Positions 33,573-45,737 of a stretch of DNA of 64,000 nt are shown here, in pieces. The translations under genes were made by a program, and so were the position numbers. The stretch lies in the NCBI RefSeq assembly GCF_024509555.1, contig NZ_JAMWEL010000010.1:17357-81356 (forward strand), read 5' to 3'. A model generated the notes under the pieces. The model saw nothing but the letters and a program-made list of their open reading frames with translations, searched no databases and was not told the DNA's origin. Origin of the DNA: Streptococcus suis (GTDB taxonomy: Bacteria > Bacillota > Bacilli > Lactobacillales > Streptococcaceae). How positions within the stretch are numbered: the stretch's first letter is position 1; each line of letters opens with the position of its first letter.

Positions 33573-35962
33573 ATCATATTCTGCGGTTCATTATCAATAA
33601 TCAAACGCAAATCTTGGTTCTCTCTCTCCTGCGTCCAATCCAAAATCTGATTAAGCACCTCTTCCAATCTGTCTTCATAACGGTATTTCAAGATAATCTG
33701 GTAGTGGTAGAGATTATGTGTTCTAGCAATGGGCTTGGGCGTTGGTCCCAAAATTTGAATTGCATCTGTTAAGTGTTGGCGGAGAAAGGCTACTGTTTCA
33801 TAGGCTTTTTTCACGACAAATTCTTCCGACTTGTGTGAAAAAGTTAAGCCAACCGTAAAATAGTAAGGCGGATAGCCAAGATTTTTCCGAATGCCCATCT
33901 CATAACGATAGAAACCTTCATAGTCCTGCTCTTTGGCAAAGGCAATAGCATAGTGGTTTGGGTTGTAGGTCTGAATTAAGACCTCACCCTCCTTATCTGC
34001 CCGACCAGCCCGACCAGCTACCTGAGTGAGAAGTTGGAAGGTCCGCTCAGAAGAACGAAAATCAGGCAAATTGAGGGCCGTATCCGCATTGAGTACACCA
34101 ACCAAGGTGACATTGGGAAAATCCAAGCCCTTGGCAATCATCTGGGTTCCTAGAAGAATATCCGCGTCTCCTCGACCAAACCGTTGGAGCAAGTCTTCGT
34201 GAGCCCCTTTTTTCTTGGTGGTATCTACATCCATCCGCAAAATTCTGGCCTCTGGCAAGAGCTCCTGTAACTCATCGTAGGCCTTTTGCGTACCAGTTCC
34301 ATAATAGCGAATAGAGGAACTCTGGCAGTTTGGACAAGTCTGGGGAATTCCTTTTTGAAAACCACAGTAGTGGCAATTCATGGTTTTTGTATCCATGTGA
34401 AGCGTTAGGGAAATATCACAGTTTGGACACTGGTCCACAGTCCCACAATCCCGACACATGACAAAAGAAGAATAGCCACGCCGATTCAACATGAGAACAA
34501 CCTGTTCCTTACGAGCCAACTTTTCTCTAATCTTCTCAATCAAAACAGGGGTGAAATTACTAGCCTCCTGCTGACCGATGTAATCTCGGAAATCCACAAC
34601 TTCCACTTCTGGAATACGAGCCAAGGGATTAGCACGTTGGTTGAGCATTAACCTACCATAAACTCCTCGACTAGCCCGAGCCCGTGTTTCAAGGCTAGGA
34701 GTAGCCGAACCCAAAACCAGAGTCGCTCGATTATAGTCTGCCCGCAACTTTGCTACATCACGCGCATGATAGCGTGGATTGCTGTCCTGCTTGTAGGTTG
34801 CTTCATGCTCCTCATCAATGATGATAACACCCAAATTGGTCAGAGGGGCAAAAATGGCCGAACGAGCCCCGACAACCACCTGGGCATTGCCTGCCTCAAT
34901 CTTCCGCCACTCGTCATACTTCTCTCCATCCGATAATCCAGAGTGGAGAATGGCAACTTTCTGACCAAATCGAGAAATGAAGCGATTGGTCATCTGAGAG
35001 GTCAAGGAAATTTCAGGCACTAACATTATAGCTGTTTTCCCCATTTTTAAAACCCTATCAATAACCTGGAGATAGACTTCCGTCTTCCCAGAACCTGTCA
35101 CTCCTTGAAGAAGAAATGTCTGACTTTCCTGACCGATAGAGGCCACAATCTCCCGAACTGCAATCGCCTGCTCTGGATTCAAATCCAAGGCCTGCGTTTT
35201 TTCCACCTTATCAAAAACTCCCTGAGTCCGCGACACTTCCTCCTCCCAGACTTCTATATAGCCTTTTTCTTGGAAATAGCGGAGCGTATCAACTGAATAG
35301 TCTGCTTTTAAGCTTGAAAGGAGCTGGTCTTCTGAGTGTTCCAGAAGAAATTCCCTTAACTGCTGCCGTTTTTTAGCCCGATTGCTAATGTCTGCTTCTC
35401 GTAATTTCTCCAGACAAACCCGGTACCATTTTTCTGTCTTGATTTGCTTTTTATCCTTGGCCACATAGTCTACCAAGATTTTCCCTGACTGGGCCAGACG
35501 CATGATTTTCCCTTGCTCTTTCACGTCCAAGTCAGAAAAACGAATCTGGTCCTTTTCACCGAACAGACTGACCTGCTCTGCCATTTCCAAGCCATATCCC
35601 GGTCTGAGCAATTTGTCATAGGTTGAATTGAGCAAGCTGGGTAGCATAGCTTTCAAGAGGGTAATTTTATAGGAAAATACTGACTTTCTCATCTGGTCAG
35701 CTAACCAAAATTGCTCTTGATTGAGAACAGGACTATAGTCCAAAACTTCCACAATCTCTTTCAAATCCTGCAAGTCAGGCGCATCATCATCTTCATCAAT
35801 CAAGTCAACTACAATCCCTTGAATTAGTCGGTTGCCCTTACCAAAGGGGACATGGACTCGTACACCAACCATAAGCCCCTCTTCCAACTCAGCAGGAATC
35901 CGATAAGAATAAGCTTGATCGGTCTGCATCAAGGGGACATCCACAATAACTTGTGCTAACAT
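33569..35962 (-). CDS. priA: Primosomal replication-restart helicase PriA
   Basis: The 798-residue helicase (start ATG 35962, AAGGAGG upstream) has an N-terminal 3'-DNA-binding domain, Walker A GVTGSGKTEVY, DEEHEATYKQ (motif II), four-Cys zinc sites in CRDCGTVDQCPNC, CHYCGFQKGIPQTCPNC, and the motif VI TQVAGRAGRAD. It restarts stalled forks. The first 19 codons of the longer frame contain the RBS and are not coding. Confidence 0.95.
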   Translation of the reverse strand: MLAQVIVDVPLMQTDQAYSYRIPAELEEGLMVGVRVHVPFGKGNRLIQGIVVDLIDEDDDAPDLQDLKEIVEVLDYSPVLNQEQFWLADQMRKSVFSYKITLLKAMLPSLLNSTYDKLLRPGYGLEMAEQVSLFGEKDQIRFSDLDVKEQGKIMRLAQSGKILVDYVAKDKKQIKTEKWYRVCLEKLREADISNRAKKRQQLREFLLEHSEDQLLSSLKADYSVDTLRYFQEKGYIEVWEEEVSRTQGVFDKVEKTQALDLNPEQAIAVREIVASIGQESQTFLLQGVTGSGKTEVYLQVIDRVLKMGKTAIMLVPEISLTSQMTNRFISRFGQKVAILHSGLSDGEKYDEWRKIEAGNAQVVVGARSAIFAPLTNLGVIIIDEEHEATYKQDSNPRYHARDVAKLRADYNRATLVLGSATPSLETRARASRGVYGRLMLNQRANPLARIPEVEVVDFRDYIGQQEASNFTPVLIEKIREKLARKEQVVLMLNRRGYSSFVMCRDCGTVDQCPNCDISLTLHMDTKTMNCHYCGFQKGIPQTCPNCQSSSIRYYGTGTQKAYDELQELLPEARILRMDVDTTKKKGAHEDLLQRFGRGDADILLGTQMIAKGLDFPNVTLVGVLNADTALNLPDFRSSERTFQLLTQVAGRAGRADKEGEVLIQTYNPNHYAIAFAKEQDYEGFYRYEMGIRKNLGYPPYYFTVGLTFSHKSEEFVVKKAYETVAFLRQHLTDAIQILGPTPKPIARTHNLYHYQIILKYRYEDRLEEVLNQILDWTQERENQDLRLIIDNEPQNMM

Positions 35963-35997
35963 AGGACCTCCTTTCTTTGAATGTCCATAAGTGAAAA

Positions 35998-36030
35998 GAA
36001 ACCCGGATGGCAAGCCCAACCGAGTTTTTT
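35998..36030. terminator. Hairpin between rpoZ and priA
   Basis: AAACTCGG and CCGGGTTT pair with T runs on both strands. It should reduce leftward read-through from rpoZ into priA. Confidence 0.6.
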
Positions 36031-36031
36031 A

Positions 36032-36346
36032 TTAAATCTTTTCGCCTTCTTCTTTTTCTTTGGCGATTTGTTCTTTGATTTTCTTCTCTTCTTCTTCTGC
36101 CAGACGCTTCGCTTCTTCCGCACGGCGACGAACTGCCTCACGTTTTGCTTCTGGATCTGGGTGGATAACCACATTACCAGATTCAATTTCTTCCAAGGCA
36201 CGAAGGGTTGATTTTACTGAAGTAAATTCTTGAGTTGGCTTTGCACCTGCTTCCAATTCATGGGCACGTTTTGCCTCAAGAATAACCAAGGAATACTTAG
36301 ATGGTACCTTGTCCAACAAGGTATCGATAGATGGTTTCAACATCAT
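36032..36346 (-). CDS. rpoZ: RNA polymerase omega subunit
   Basis: The 104-residue protein starts [20 protein letters not shown] and has [19 protein letters not shown], the conserved omega core, followed by a long charged tail ([20 protein letters not shown]). It supports RNA polymerase assembly. It lies right after gmk as in many Firmicutes. Confidence 0.93.
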   Translation of the reverse strand: MMLKPSIDTLLDKVPSKYSLVILEAKRAHELEAGAKPTQEFTSVKSTLRALEEIESGNVVIHPDPEAKREAVRRRAEEAKRLAEEEEKKIKEQIAKEKEEGEKI

Positions 36347-36378
36347 AGTTCTATTCTCTACTTTCTGTTAAGGTTCTG

Positions 36379-38732
<2,354 letters not shown>

Positions 38733-38825
38733 ATTTCTACCTCTTTTTTAAAATTCGATTTTCACAAAATCTGTATCTATTTTATCATAATTGAACCGAT
38801 TTCACAATTCCAAATCAACATATGT

Positions 38826-38859
38826 TATAATAAATTCATTAAATAGTTTGGAGGAACAC
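38826..38859 (+). promoter_or_regulatory. luxS promoter and RBS
   Basis: TATAAT at 38826-38831 is followed by TTTGGAGGAACAC six to seven bases before the ATG. Confidence 0.6.
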
Positions 38860-39342
38860 ATGAAAAAAGAAGTTACAGTTGAAAGTTTTGAATTGGACCA
38901 CACCATTGTGAAGGCACCCTATGTCCGATTGATTTCAGAAGAAGTTGGTCCCAAAGGGGATATTATCACAAATTTTGATATCCGACTTATCCAACCCAAT
39001 GAAAATGCCATGGATACAGCTGGTCTGCATACCATTGAGCATCTCTTGGCTAAACTCATCCGTCAGCGTATTGACGGTTTGATTGATTGCTCCCCATTCG
39101 GTTGTCGAACAGGTTTCCACATGATTATGTGGGGTAAACAAGATCCAGCAGAAATTGCTCAAGTCATCAAGGCAAGTTTGGAAGAGATTGCAGATGGAAT
39201 TACTTGGGAAGATGTCCCTGGAACAACCATTGAATCGTGTGGCAACTACAAGGACCACAGCCTACATTCAGCTAAAGAGTGGGCAAAATTGATTGTTTCA
39301 CAAGGTATTTCAAGCGATGCCTTTGAAAGAAAAACGATTTAA
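38860..39342 (+). CDS. luxS: S-ribosylhomocysteine lyase LuxS
   Basis: The 160-residue enzyme splits S-ribosylhomocysteine to homocysteine and the AI-2 precursor DPD. Metal ligands are in [11 protein letters not shown] (His57, His61) and the later Cys of [18 protein letters not shown] carries the catalytic Cys82. Start is ATG 38860 with GGAGG; an in-frame ATG at 38791 lacks an RBS. It stands alone, rightward, beside rny. Confidence 0.96.
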   Translation: MKKEVTVESFELDHTIVKAPYVRLISEEVGPKGDIITNFDIRLIQPNENAMDTAGLHTIEHLLAKLIRQRIDGLIDCSPFGCRTGFHMIMWGKQDPAEIAQVIKASLEEIADGITWEDVPGTTIESCGNYKDHSLHSAKEWAKLIVSQGISSDAFERKTI

Positions 39343-39371
39343 ATTTGATACATTTGCTATTGCTATTAAAA

Positions 39372-39477
39372 TATAGTCGAATGAATTAGCTTTCAGACAA
39401 GGAACTGAGGTGCAGGCTGTACTAGAGTACGGCAAGCCGAAAGTGACGATGTATCAAAGTTAATTCAAATGACTATA
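39372..39477. repeat. MITE-like element B downstream of luxS
   Basis: A 106-bp segment with inverted ends (TATAGTCGAATGAATTA versus the complement of TTAATTCAAATGACTATA) and a GTACTAGAGTACGGCAAG core. It is a shorter relative of 23970-24133. Confidence 0.7.
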
Positions 39478-39491
39478 AATCACAAAATATG

Positions 39492-39533
39492 AAGCTCTCA
39501 CTTGATAAGTAATCTTTGTGAGGGCTTTATTAT
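39492..39533 (+). terminator. luxS terminator
   Basis: AAGCTCTCAC pairs with GTGAGGGCTT and is followed by TATTATTT. Confidence 0.65.
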
Positions 39534-39888
39534 TTGGAATGATAGCCGTCAAGAGTTAAACGAAACCTTTCATGAGACTACTCTTTAATAGTCATCAGTA
39601 ACCCTCTTCCGCTAAAACTGATTCACGGGATTAGGACAAAACAACTCAATAAAGCATGCTATTTCCCAGAAAAACGCAGGAAGAAACTTGTACGCTTTGG
39701 AATAGATTTTTAATGTCGCTGTCAATGTTTATAGTAAATTTATGATGGAATGCTTCGAAAATGAGGGAATATCCCTGTTAAAGTGTAAACTTCGTGAAAT
39801 TATCTTGAAAAATGCACTCATCGTGGCTCATTCCCTCCTGTCCTTGAATTTTCTATAAATTGATGATAGGCTAGAGAAGGAGGAAGTC
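39534..39888. other. Intergenic region, no gene seen
   Basis: About 350 bases without a supported ORF. GAGGGAAT (near 39760) and ATTCCCTC (near 39830) are inverted copies that could close a long hairpin. An AGAAGGAGGAAGTC RBS for the next gene is at the right end. Confidence 0.5.
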
Positions 39889-41049
39889 ATGAAAAAACAG
39901 TTAGACACATTTTGGCAAATTTTTATTATCTCAAGCATCTTTGTTCCTTTTATGTGGGTAATCAATATCCCCATCATCTGCTTGATCCTTCCCCTTTATC
40001 TGACCTGGAAAAACCTCCGCCATTTTGTGGACCTTTTGAAAAAACAGTTAAAAGAGTATAGTTTTTGGATTAACGATGGTTTGATTTTCTTTTTAGGAAC
40101 AGGTCTAAGTTGGTTGGCTCTTGAAATGGCTCAAGTTGTTTACGTCGATTGGCCAGAAACCCTTGTGAACCACCAACTCCATAGCCCGATACAAACGGAG
40201 GCCTGGTCAGGGCAGTTTTTCCTACTCCTTTTGGGTGTTTTACCTTATTTGGTCCTGAACATCTACCAAACCAGGCTCCTCCCCCCTCTCCTAACCGTCC
40301 TACTCATCAGCTGCCTGTATCCAAGTTTTGTCTTTGCTGTTTTATGGACCATACAACTTTCTACTTTGATTGAAACAGATTTCTTCACCTACTGCAACCT
40401 GTGTTTGGTTCCTTTTAATATTTGTCTCATTTACAGTCGGACCATTTTACAAACCATTCAACTGTGGCAAGCAGAATTAGCCAAGCAGAGCAACCCACGC
40501 GTTCCCAGACTTTACGCTCTCCTGCAAAAAAGCCTTTCTCTGCCCATCTGGCTCCTCTTCTTCAGTCTGCCCTATCTTGCAACTCTTGGCTCTTATCTCA
40601 TTCTCTTTGGTCAAAAACCTGACCAGCTGCTTCAGATGTGGACGGAAACCAGTGATTGGGCCTTATCGGAAAAGATCTCCCCACCAAATGCCTTCTATGA
40701 TGAACACTATCTTTGTACAGTGGGGGCTGCTGGACACCGTAAACTGGTCAAACCCATTCGTATGGGGGAACGCCATGGACATCGTGTGGTGGTCAATCGT
40801 CAGCTACAAATTGCCAATGCTTTTGAACAGATTTTAGAAGAAAGATGTCCACGCCTGCATCGTTGCATTCGTTCCAACTACGACCGGTATGGCTATCCCA
40901 TTTCCAAACATATTCGCAATGCCTGGCAGGCAGATCTGATATATCTGATCATGAAACCAGCCGAATGGCTCTTCCTCATCGTCATCTATCTGCACGATCG
41001 TCAGCCGGAAAATCGTATTGCACGTCAGTATTTACCAATAAAAAAATAA
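39889..41049 (+). CDS. Multi-pass membrane protein, DUF6688-like
   Basis: The 386-residue product has about six hydrophobic segments in residues 1-250 (for example IFIISSIFVPFMWVINIPII, FFLLLLGVLPYLVL, LLTVLLISCLYPSFVFAVLW) and a soluble C-terminal domain with HYLCTVGAAGHRKLVKPIRM followed by GERHGHRVVVNRQL, resembling DUF6688. Function unknown. AAGGAGGAAGTC gives a good RBS. It stands alone between luxS and a leftward HAD gene. Confidence 0.7.
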   Translation: MKKQLDTFWQIFIISSIFVPFMWVINIPIICLILPLYLTWKNLRHFVDLLKKQLKEYSFWINDGLIFFLGTGLSWLALEMAQVVYVDWPETLVNHQLHSPIQTEAWSGQFFLLLLGVLPYLVLNIYQTRLLPPLLTVLLISCLYPSFVFAVLWTIQLSTLIETDFFTYCNLCLVPFNICLIYSRTILQTIQLWQAELAKQSNPRVPRLYALLQKSLSLPIWLLFFSLPYLATLGSYLILFGQKPDQLLQMWTETSDWALSEKISPPNAFYDEHYLCTVGAAGHRKLVKPIRMGERHGHRVVVNRQLQIANAFEQILEERCPRLHRCIRSNYDRYGYPISKHIRNAWQADLIYLIMKPAEWLFLIVIYLHDRQPENRIARQYLPIKK

Positions 41050-41073
41050 GAAGCTGGACCCCCAGCTTCTTTC
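41050..41073. terminator. Terminator after the DUF6688-like gene
   Basis: GAAGCTGG-ACCC-CCAGCTTC followed by TTTCG on the + strand. Confidence 0.75.
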
Positions 41074-41339
41074 GTATACACATTACTCCACATCTGCTCC
41101 GTTTGTAGCGATGACATTTTAAGGCTCTATAAGACTGTAGTGGGTAAATCCACCATGGAAATTATATAGCTTTTTTGATTGTAGAAAAAGAACCCAAATC
41201 CACACCAAAGAAGACTGTCGCCAGATTTCTTGCTATGAATTTAGGTTTTGCCTGCTGTTCAGTAACAATCCTACTCTTATCTCATCAAATTGTAAGCGGT
41301 TTTGCAATACCTTTAAACACTTGTTCTCAAACTAGTGAC
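41074..41339. other. Intergenic region, possible insertion remnant
   Basis: No supported gene. A segment near 41119-41170 (GGCTCTATAA, GTGGGTAAATCCAC) looks like the end of an ISL3-type element, but no transposase sequence or second end is visible, so this remains a suspicion. Confidence 0.3.
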
Positions 41340-42179
41340 TCACAACAAACCCAATTTTTCAAAGGCATTGTAGAGGCCGTTTTCTTCGACATCGTCAGTA
41401 ATCATATCTGCCATAGCCAAGATTTCTGCTCCGCCATTTCCCATAGCAACACCAGTAGCACAATAGTTCAGCATGGGAATATCAATTTTAGCATCCCCAA
41501 AAGCGATGGTATCCACTTGGTTTGCACCTATGTGATCCAACAAAACTGAGATGGCGTGGGCTTTGTTGATGTCTTTGACACCTAAATCACCAAATAGTGC
41601 TGTCTCGCCACGGCCTCCCCAGGTGTTTGCAACCAGTTGCGGAAAGGCTTCTTTGGAGTCCAAATGATCCTGGTAGGAGTCGAGTAGAAAACTAACTTTA
41701 TTCAAATCATCTCGATACAATTCTCCATCAAACACTATCCCGTGTATGACATCTTCTACTTCTTGATTGGCAACCTCTTCGGCAGTTTTCCCTTTGTTCA
41801 TGGAATATATCCGCAGGGTTTCACGAGCACGTTCACGGAAATTCTCACTGGCAAAGAGCCCGTTGTTGCTTTCCAGATAAAATTCCAAACCACGTTCGTG
41901 AAGCCAGTCTACAATCGCTCGGCTATCATCTTTTGAAATAACCTGATGCATGACCACCTGTCCTTGATGCTCAACATAAGAGCCGTTGCCACCAATCATT
42001 CCGTCAAGACCAATCTCCCATAGTTCTGGTTGCATTTCCGCCCGACTTCGACCTGTACAGACATAAACCAAGTGCCCATTCTCTCTGGCCTGTCGAATGG
42101 CACGAATGGCAGATTCTGGAATCCGATTATGATAGTCAACCAAGGTTCCATCCACATCTAAAAAAATTATCTTGCGCAC
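41340..42179 (-). CDS. Cof-type HAD-IIB phosphatase
   Basis: The 279-residue protein has FLDVDGTLVDYHNRIP (nucleophile and acid Asp), VCTGRSRAEM, and FGDAKIDIPMLNYCATG with the metal-binding aspartates, plus a C2 cap. It probably hydrolyses a sugar phosphate or pyridoxal/flavin phosphate; the substrate cannot be told from sequence. It is a different lineage from the HAD-cyclophilin fusion. Confidence 0.88.
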   Translation of the reverse strand: MRKIIFLDVDGTLVDYHNRIPESAIRAIRQARENGHLVYVCTGRSRAEMQPELWEIGLDGMIGGNGSYVEHQGQVVMHQVISKDDSRAIVDWLHERGLEFYLESNNGLFASENFRERARETLRIYSMNKGKTAEEVANQEVEDVIHGIVFDGELYRDDLNKVSFLLDSYQDHLDSKEAFPQLVANTWGGRGETALFGDLGVKDINKAHAISVLLDHIGANQVDTIAFGDAKIDIPMLNYCATGVAMGNGGAEILAMADMITDDVEENGLYNAFEKLGLL

Positions 42180-42280
42180 ACTATATTCTCCTTACTATTT
42201 TTCTACTACAAGTATAGTCTGTTTTTCTATCAAAAAACAGTCGAAAACTGCGAAAGAATAATACTATCCTATGAACTTGG

Positions 42281-42308
42281 AAAAAGAAAGCCAATCGACT
42301 TTCTTTTT
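42281..42308 (-). terminator. Terminator of the dehydrogenase cluster
   Basis: GAAAGTC-GATT-GGCTTTC followed by T5 on the minus strand, ten bases after the E3 stop. Confidence 0.75.
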
Positions 42309-42318
42309 GCTTATCTGA

Positions 42319-44079
42319 TTATTTGCGTTTTGGTGGGTTGTGGATTGCAACACCAAGCACATCGAGAAAGGCTTCATACATAACTTCTGAGAAGGTTGGG
42401 TGACCGTGGATAGATGCTGCCACGTCGTCAACTGTCAACTCAGATTCCATGATAGTTGCTGCTTCGTTGATCATTTCAGCTGCAACTGGACCGATGATGT
42501 GAACACCAAGGATTTCATGGTATTTCTTATCAGCGATAACTTTTACGAAACCGTGAGCTTCGTTAGAAGCAATGGCACGACCATTACCAGTGAAGCTGTT
42601 GCGACCGATAAGTATGTTTTCTTTACCGTATTTCTCGATAGCCTGGTCTTCTGTCAAACCAACCATAGCGATTTCTGGGTGTGTGTAAACCGCTGCTGGT
42701 GTGAAGTCCAATTTAGCCTTGTGGTGGTTACCGTGGATGGCATTTTCAGCTGCCACTTCACCCATACGGTAAGCAGCGTGTGCCAACATCTTAGTACCGT
42801 TGACATCACCTGGTGCGTAGATACCAGGGATAGATGTTTCTTGGTATTCATTAACCTTGATACGACCGCGGTCTAGTTCAAGGTTCAAGTTTTCAAGACC
42901 AGCCAATTGTGGTACACGACCGATTGAAAGAAGGGCTTTTTCAGAAACGATTTCTGAGCCGTCATTCAATTTGATGGTCAATTGGTTGTTGGCTTCAACG
43001 ATTTCAGATACACCAACAGATGTCAAGAATTTCATACCTTTCTTAGAAAGGACTTTTTGCAATTCAACAGATACTTCGCGGTCCATACCTGGAATGATAC
43101 GGTCAGCCATTTCAACAACTGTTACTTCTGTGCCGTATGATGCGTAAACCAAACCAAGTTCTACGCCGACTACACCGCCACCCATAACAGTGAGTGACTT
43201 AGGAATTTCACGCAAGTCAAGGATATCATCAGAAGTCAATACCAACTTAGAATCGATACCTGGGATGTTGATGCGGGATACTTTCGAACCTGTTGCAAGA
43301 ACGATGCTACGACCTTTGATAACCTTGTCGCCGATAACAACAGTCTTATCAGGGTTTACTTGACCAAGACCGTTGAAGATGGTTACCTTGTTAGCTTTCA
43401 AGAGACCTTGAACGCCACCAGTCAATGTCTTCACAACCTTGTTCTTGAAGTCAACTGTCTTGTCCATATCAACGGTATAGTTTGTTGAAGCAAGGTTGAT
43501 ACCACGCTCAGCAGCAATCTTCAAACCGTCAAGGATTTCAGCGTTTTTGAGGTAGGTCTTAGTTGGGATGCAACCCTTGTTCAAGCAGGTACCGCCAAAT
43601 TCTGATTTCTCAACGATAGCGATTTTACCGCCCAATTGAGCACCACGAATAGCAGCGTAGTAACCAGCAGGACCACCACCGACAACAACCATGTCATACT
43701 CGTCAGCTGCCAATTCAGCCTTAGGCGCCTGTGGAGCTGCAGCAGGAGCTGCAGGTACTTCCAAACCAGCTGCTTTCAAGTCGGCAGTTGCTTGTGCAAC
43801 CTCAGCTGGAGCAGGTGCAGCACCCACTTCAACTGATTCGCCTTCTGCACCAAGATAAGCAATGACTTCTGTTACAGGAACAGTTGCACCGTTACCGTGA
43901 ACGATTTTCAAAAGAACACCTGATTCTTCTGCTTCCAATTCCATACTTGTCTTATCTGACATCATCTCCAAGATAACATCGCCTTCGTTGACAAAATCAC
44001 CCTCTTGTTTTTTCCACTCGATGATTTCGCCTTCCTGCATATCTACACCAAGTTTAGGCATAATAATTTCAATTGCCAT
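42319..44079 (-). CDS. lpdA: Dihydrolipoyl dehydrogenase (E3) with N-terminal lipoyl domain
   Basis: The 586-residue protein has a lipoyl domain (residues 1-80, lipoyl Lys43 in MSDKTSMEL), an Ala/Pro linker (80-125) and an E3 core: VVGGGPAGYYAAIRGAQLG for FAD, the redox pair GGTCLNKGCIPT, an NAD site in VMGGGVVGVELGLVYASYG, and the C-terminal HGHPTFSEVMYEAF with the catalytic His-Glu. It reoxidises lipoamide for the complex. The lipoyl domain is almost identical in protein to that of E2. It is the last gene of the cluster. Confidence 0.93.
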   Translation of the reverse strand: MAIEIIMPKLGVDMQEGEIIEWKKQEGDFVNEGDVILEMMSDKTSMELEAEESGVLLKIVHGNGATVPVTEVIAYLGAEGESVEVGAAPAPAEVAQATADLKAAGLEVPAAPAAAPQAPKAELAADEYDMVVVGGGPAGYYAAIRGAQLGGKIAIVEKSEFGGTCLNKGCIPTKTYLKNAEILDGLKIAAERGINLASTNYTVDMDKTVDFKNKVVKTLTGGVQGLLKANKVTIFNGLGQVNPDKTVVIGDKVIKGRSIVLATGSKVSRINIPGIDSKLVLTSDDILDLREIPKSLTVMGGGVVGVELGLVYASYGTEVTVVEMADRIIPGMDREVSVELQKVLSKKGMKFLTSVGVSEIVEANNQLTIKLNDGSEIVSEKALLSIGRVPQLAGLENLNLELDRGRIKVNEYQETSIPGIYAPGDVNGTKMLAHAAYRMGEVAAENAIHGNHHKAKLDFTPAAVYTHPEIAMVGLTEDQAIEKYGKENILIGRNSFTGNGRAIASNEAHGFVKVIADKKYHEILGVHIIGPVAAEMINEAATIMESELTVDDVAASIHGHPTFSEVMYEAFLDVLGVAIHNPPKRK

Positions 44080-44348
44080 AGTTATGATACAAAGAACGTC
44101 AAATGCGACAGAATTTTAGGAGTCCAACGTAGGATGCTTGCATCCAAGGCGGACTATCTAAATTCCGAAGCATTTAGTTCGTGTTCAAATGTCACGAACT
44201 CGTTCTACATCCTTTCTTTATTTTTTCTCTTTACCAAATTGAGCACAGGCTAAAAACCTATTGAAAAAGATAAATCGCCTCGTGCCTCAAGGCACATCGT
44301 TGATTTCCTATTTTCATACGGTTTTCTTAACGCCTTTTGCATCTTATC
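44080..44348 (-). other. Hairpin-rich spacer between E2 and E3 genes
   Basis: About 270 bases without a gene. A nested stem can be read around 44110-44170 (GAATTTTAG/CTAAATTC outside GTCC/GGAC and GGATGC/GCATCC), and GCATTTAGTTC pairs partly with GAACGTCAAATGC. Confidence 0.5.
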
Positions 44349-45737
44349 TCAGATCAACAATTCCAATGGGTTTTCCAATAAGTTCTTCAAGTCAACCATG
44401 AACTTAGCACCATTCATACCATCAACGATACGGTGGTCAATGGTCAAGCAGAGTGCCATGATTGGACGGATTTTGATTTCGCCGTCAATAACAACTGGTG
44501 TTTGAACAGTTGCTGCTACACCAAGGATAGCTGAGTTTGGTTGGTTGATGATTGGGTTAAAGGTTTTAGTACCAAACATACCCAAGTTGGTGATAGAGAA
44601 GGTAGAACCTGACATTTCTGCCCCCTTCAACTTACCAGATTGTGCCTTCTTGATAACATCTTTTGAAGCTACCACGAAGTCAGACAAGCTCATCTTATCT
44701 GCACCGTGAACAACTGGCACCACCAAGCCTTCATCCAAACCTACCGCGATACCAAGGTTGACAAACTTGTGCAACTCGATTTCCTGTGCATCGTTAATCA
44801 AAGATGCATTCATATAGCGGTGTTCTTCCTTCATCAAGGTACGAACCACTGCAAGACCGATCAAGTCTGTAAAGGTTACTTTCAAACCAGTCTTGTTCAT
44901 GATTGGCTCAAGGACTTGCTTGCGAAGTGCCATGAGGTTGGTCATGTCAATATCGTAGTTAAGCGTAAATGTCGGTGCCGTCAAGTAAGAGTTAACCATA
45001 CCTTTTGAAATCGCCTTACGCATTGGGCTCATCTTGATGATTTCAACGCCTTCTGGCAATTCTTTAGCTGGTTTCTCTTCTGCTTTCTGTGCTGGAGCAG
45101 CAGTTTCTACAGCTGCAGGAGCAAGTACTGCCAGAACGTCGTCCTTGACAATCTTACCATTGACGCCTGAACCTGTAAGGGTTGACAGGTCAACACCTTG
45201 GTCTGCTGCAATACGGGCTGCAAGCGGAGTTGCTTTTGGAGCTGCTCCCTTGAAGTCTTCAACGTCAGCCTTGTGGACACGGCCATTTGCACCAGTTCCT
45301 GGCACAAGTCCTAAATCAATACCAAGCTCACGCGCCAACTTACGCGCAGCTGGCGTTGCACGAACCTTGCCTCCACCTTGTGGTTTGGCAGCAGATGCAG
45401 GAGCAACGATTACTGGTGTACGACCTGCAGGTACTTCTTCAATAGCCGCTGCTGGTTCAACAGCAGGAGCAGATGAAGCGCCGGCTTCAACCGTTTCACC
45501 TTCTGCACCGATATAGGCAATAACTTCTGTTACGGGAACAGTTGCACCGTTGCCATGAACAATTTTTAATAGGACGCCTGACTCTTCTGCTTCCAGCTCC
45601 ATGCTAGTCTTGTCAGACATCATTTCCAAGATGACATCGCCTTCATTGACGAAATCGCCCTCTTGTTTTTTCCACTCGATGATTTCACCTTCTTGCATGT
45701 CCACACCGAGCTTAGGCATAATGATTTCAATAGCCAT
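44349..45737 (-). CDS. pdhC: Dihydrolipoamide acyltransferase (E2)
   Basis: The 462-residue E2 has one lipoyl domain (Lys43), two consecutive E1/E3-binding domains (ATPAARKLARELGIDLGLVP and ATPLAARIAADQGVDLSTLT) and the acyltransferase core with the catalytic DHRIVDGMNGAKF. It moves acetyl groups to CoA and is the core of the pyruvate or acetoin dehydrogenase complex. Start ATG 45737 follows the family start; the longer frame adds an unrelated 33-residue leader without RBS support. Confidence 0.93.
   Translation of the reverse strand: MAIEIIMPKLGVDMQEGEIIEWKKQEGDFVNEGDVILEMMSDKTSMELEAEESGVLLKIVHGNGATVPVTEVIAYIGAEGETVEAGASSAPAVEPAAAIEEVPAGRTPVIVAPASAAKPQGGGKVRATPAARKLARELGIDLGLVPGTGANGRVHKADVEDFKGAAPKATPLAARIAADQGVDLSTLTGSGVNGKIVKDDVLAVLAPAAVETAAPAQKAEEKPAKELPEGVEIIKMSPMRKAISKGMVNSYLTAPTFTLNYDIDMTNLMALRKQVLEPIMNKTGLKVTFTDLIGLAVVRTLMKEEHRYMNASLINDAQEIELHKFVNLGIAVGLDEGLVVPVVHGADKMSLSDFVVASKDVIKKAQSGKLKGAEMSGSTFSITNLGMFGTKTFNPIINQPNSAILGVAATVQTPVVIDGEIKIRPIMALCLTIDHRIVDGMNGAKFMVDLKNLLENPLELLI

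Noticed and set aside
41119..41170. ISL3-family insertion remnant
   Set aside because: Only one end-like sequence is visible with no transposase fragment, so it stays a suspicion within the intergenic entry.
45034..45516. Long + strand frame opposite the E2 gene
   Set aside because: Antisense to the Ala/Pro-rich E2 linker and binding domains; composition reflects that and there is no translation signal.
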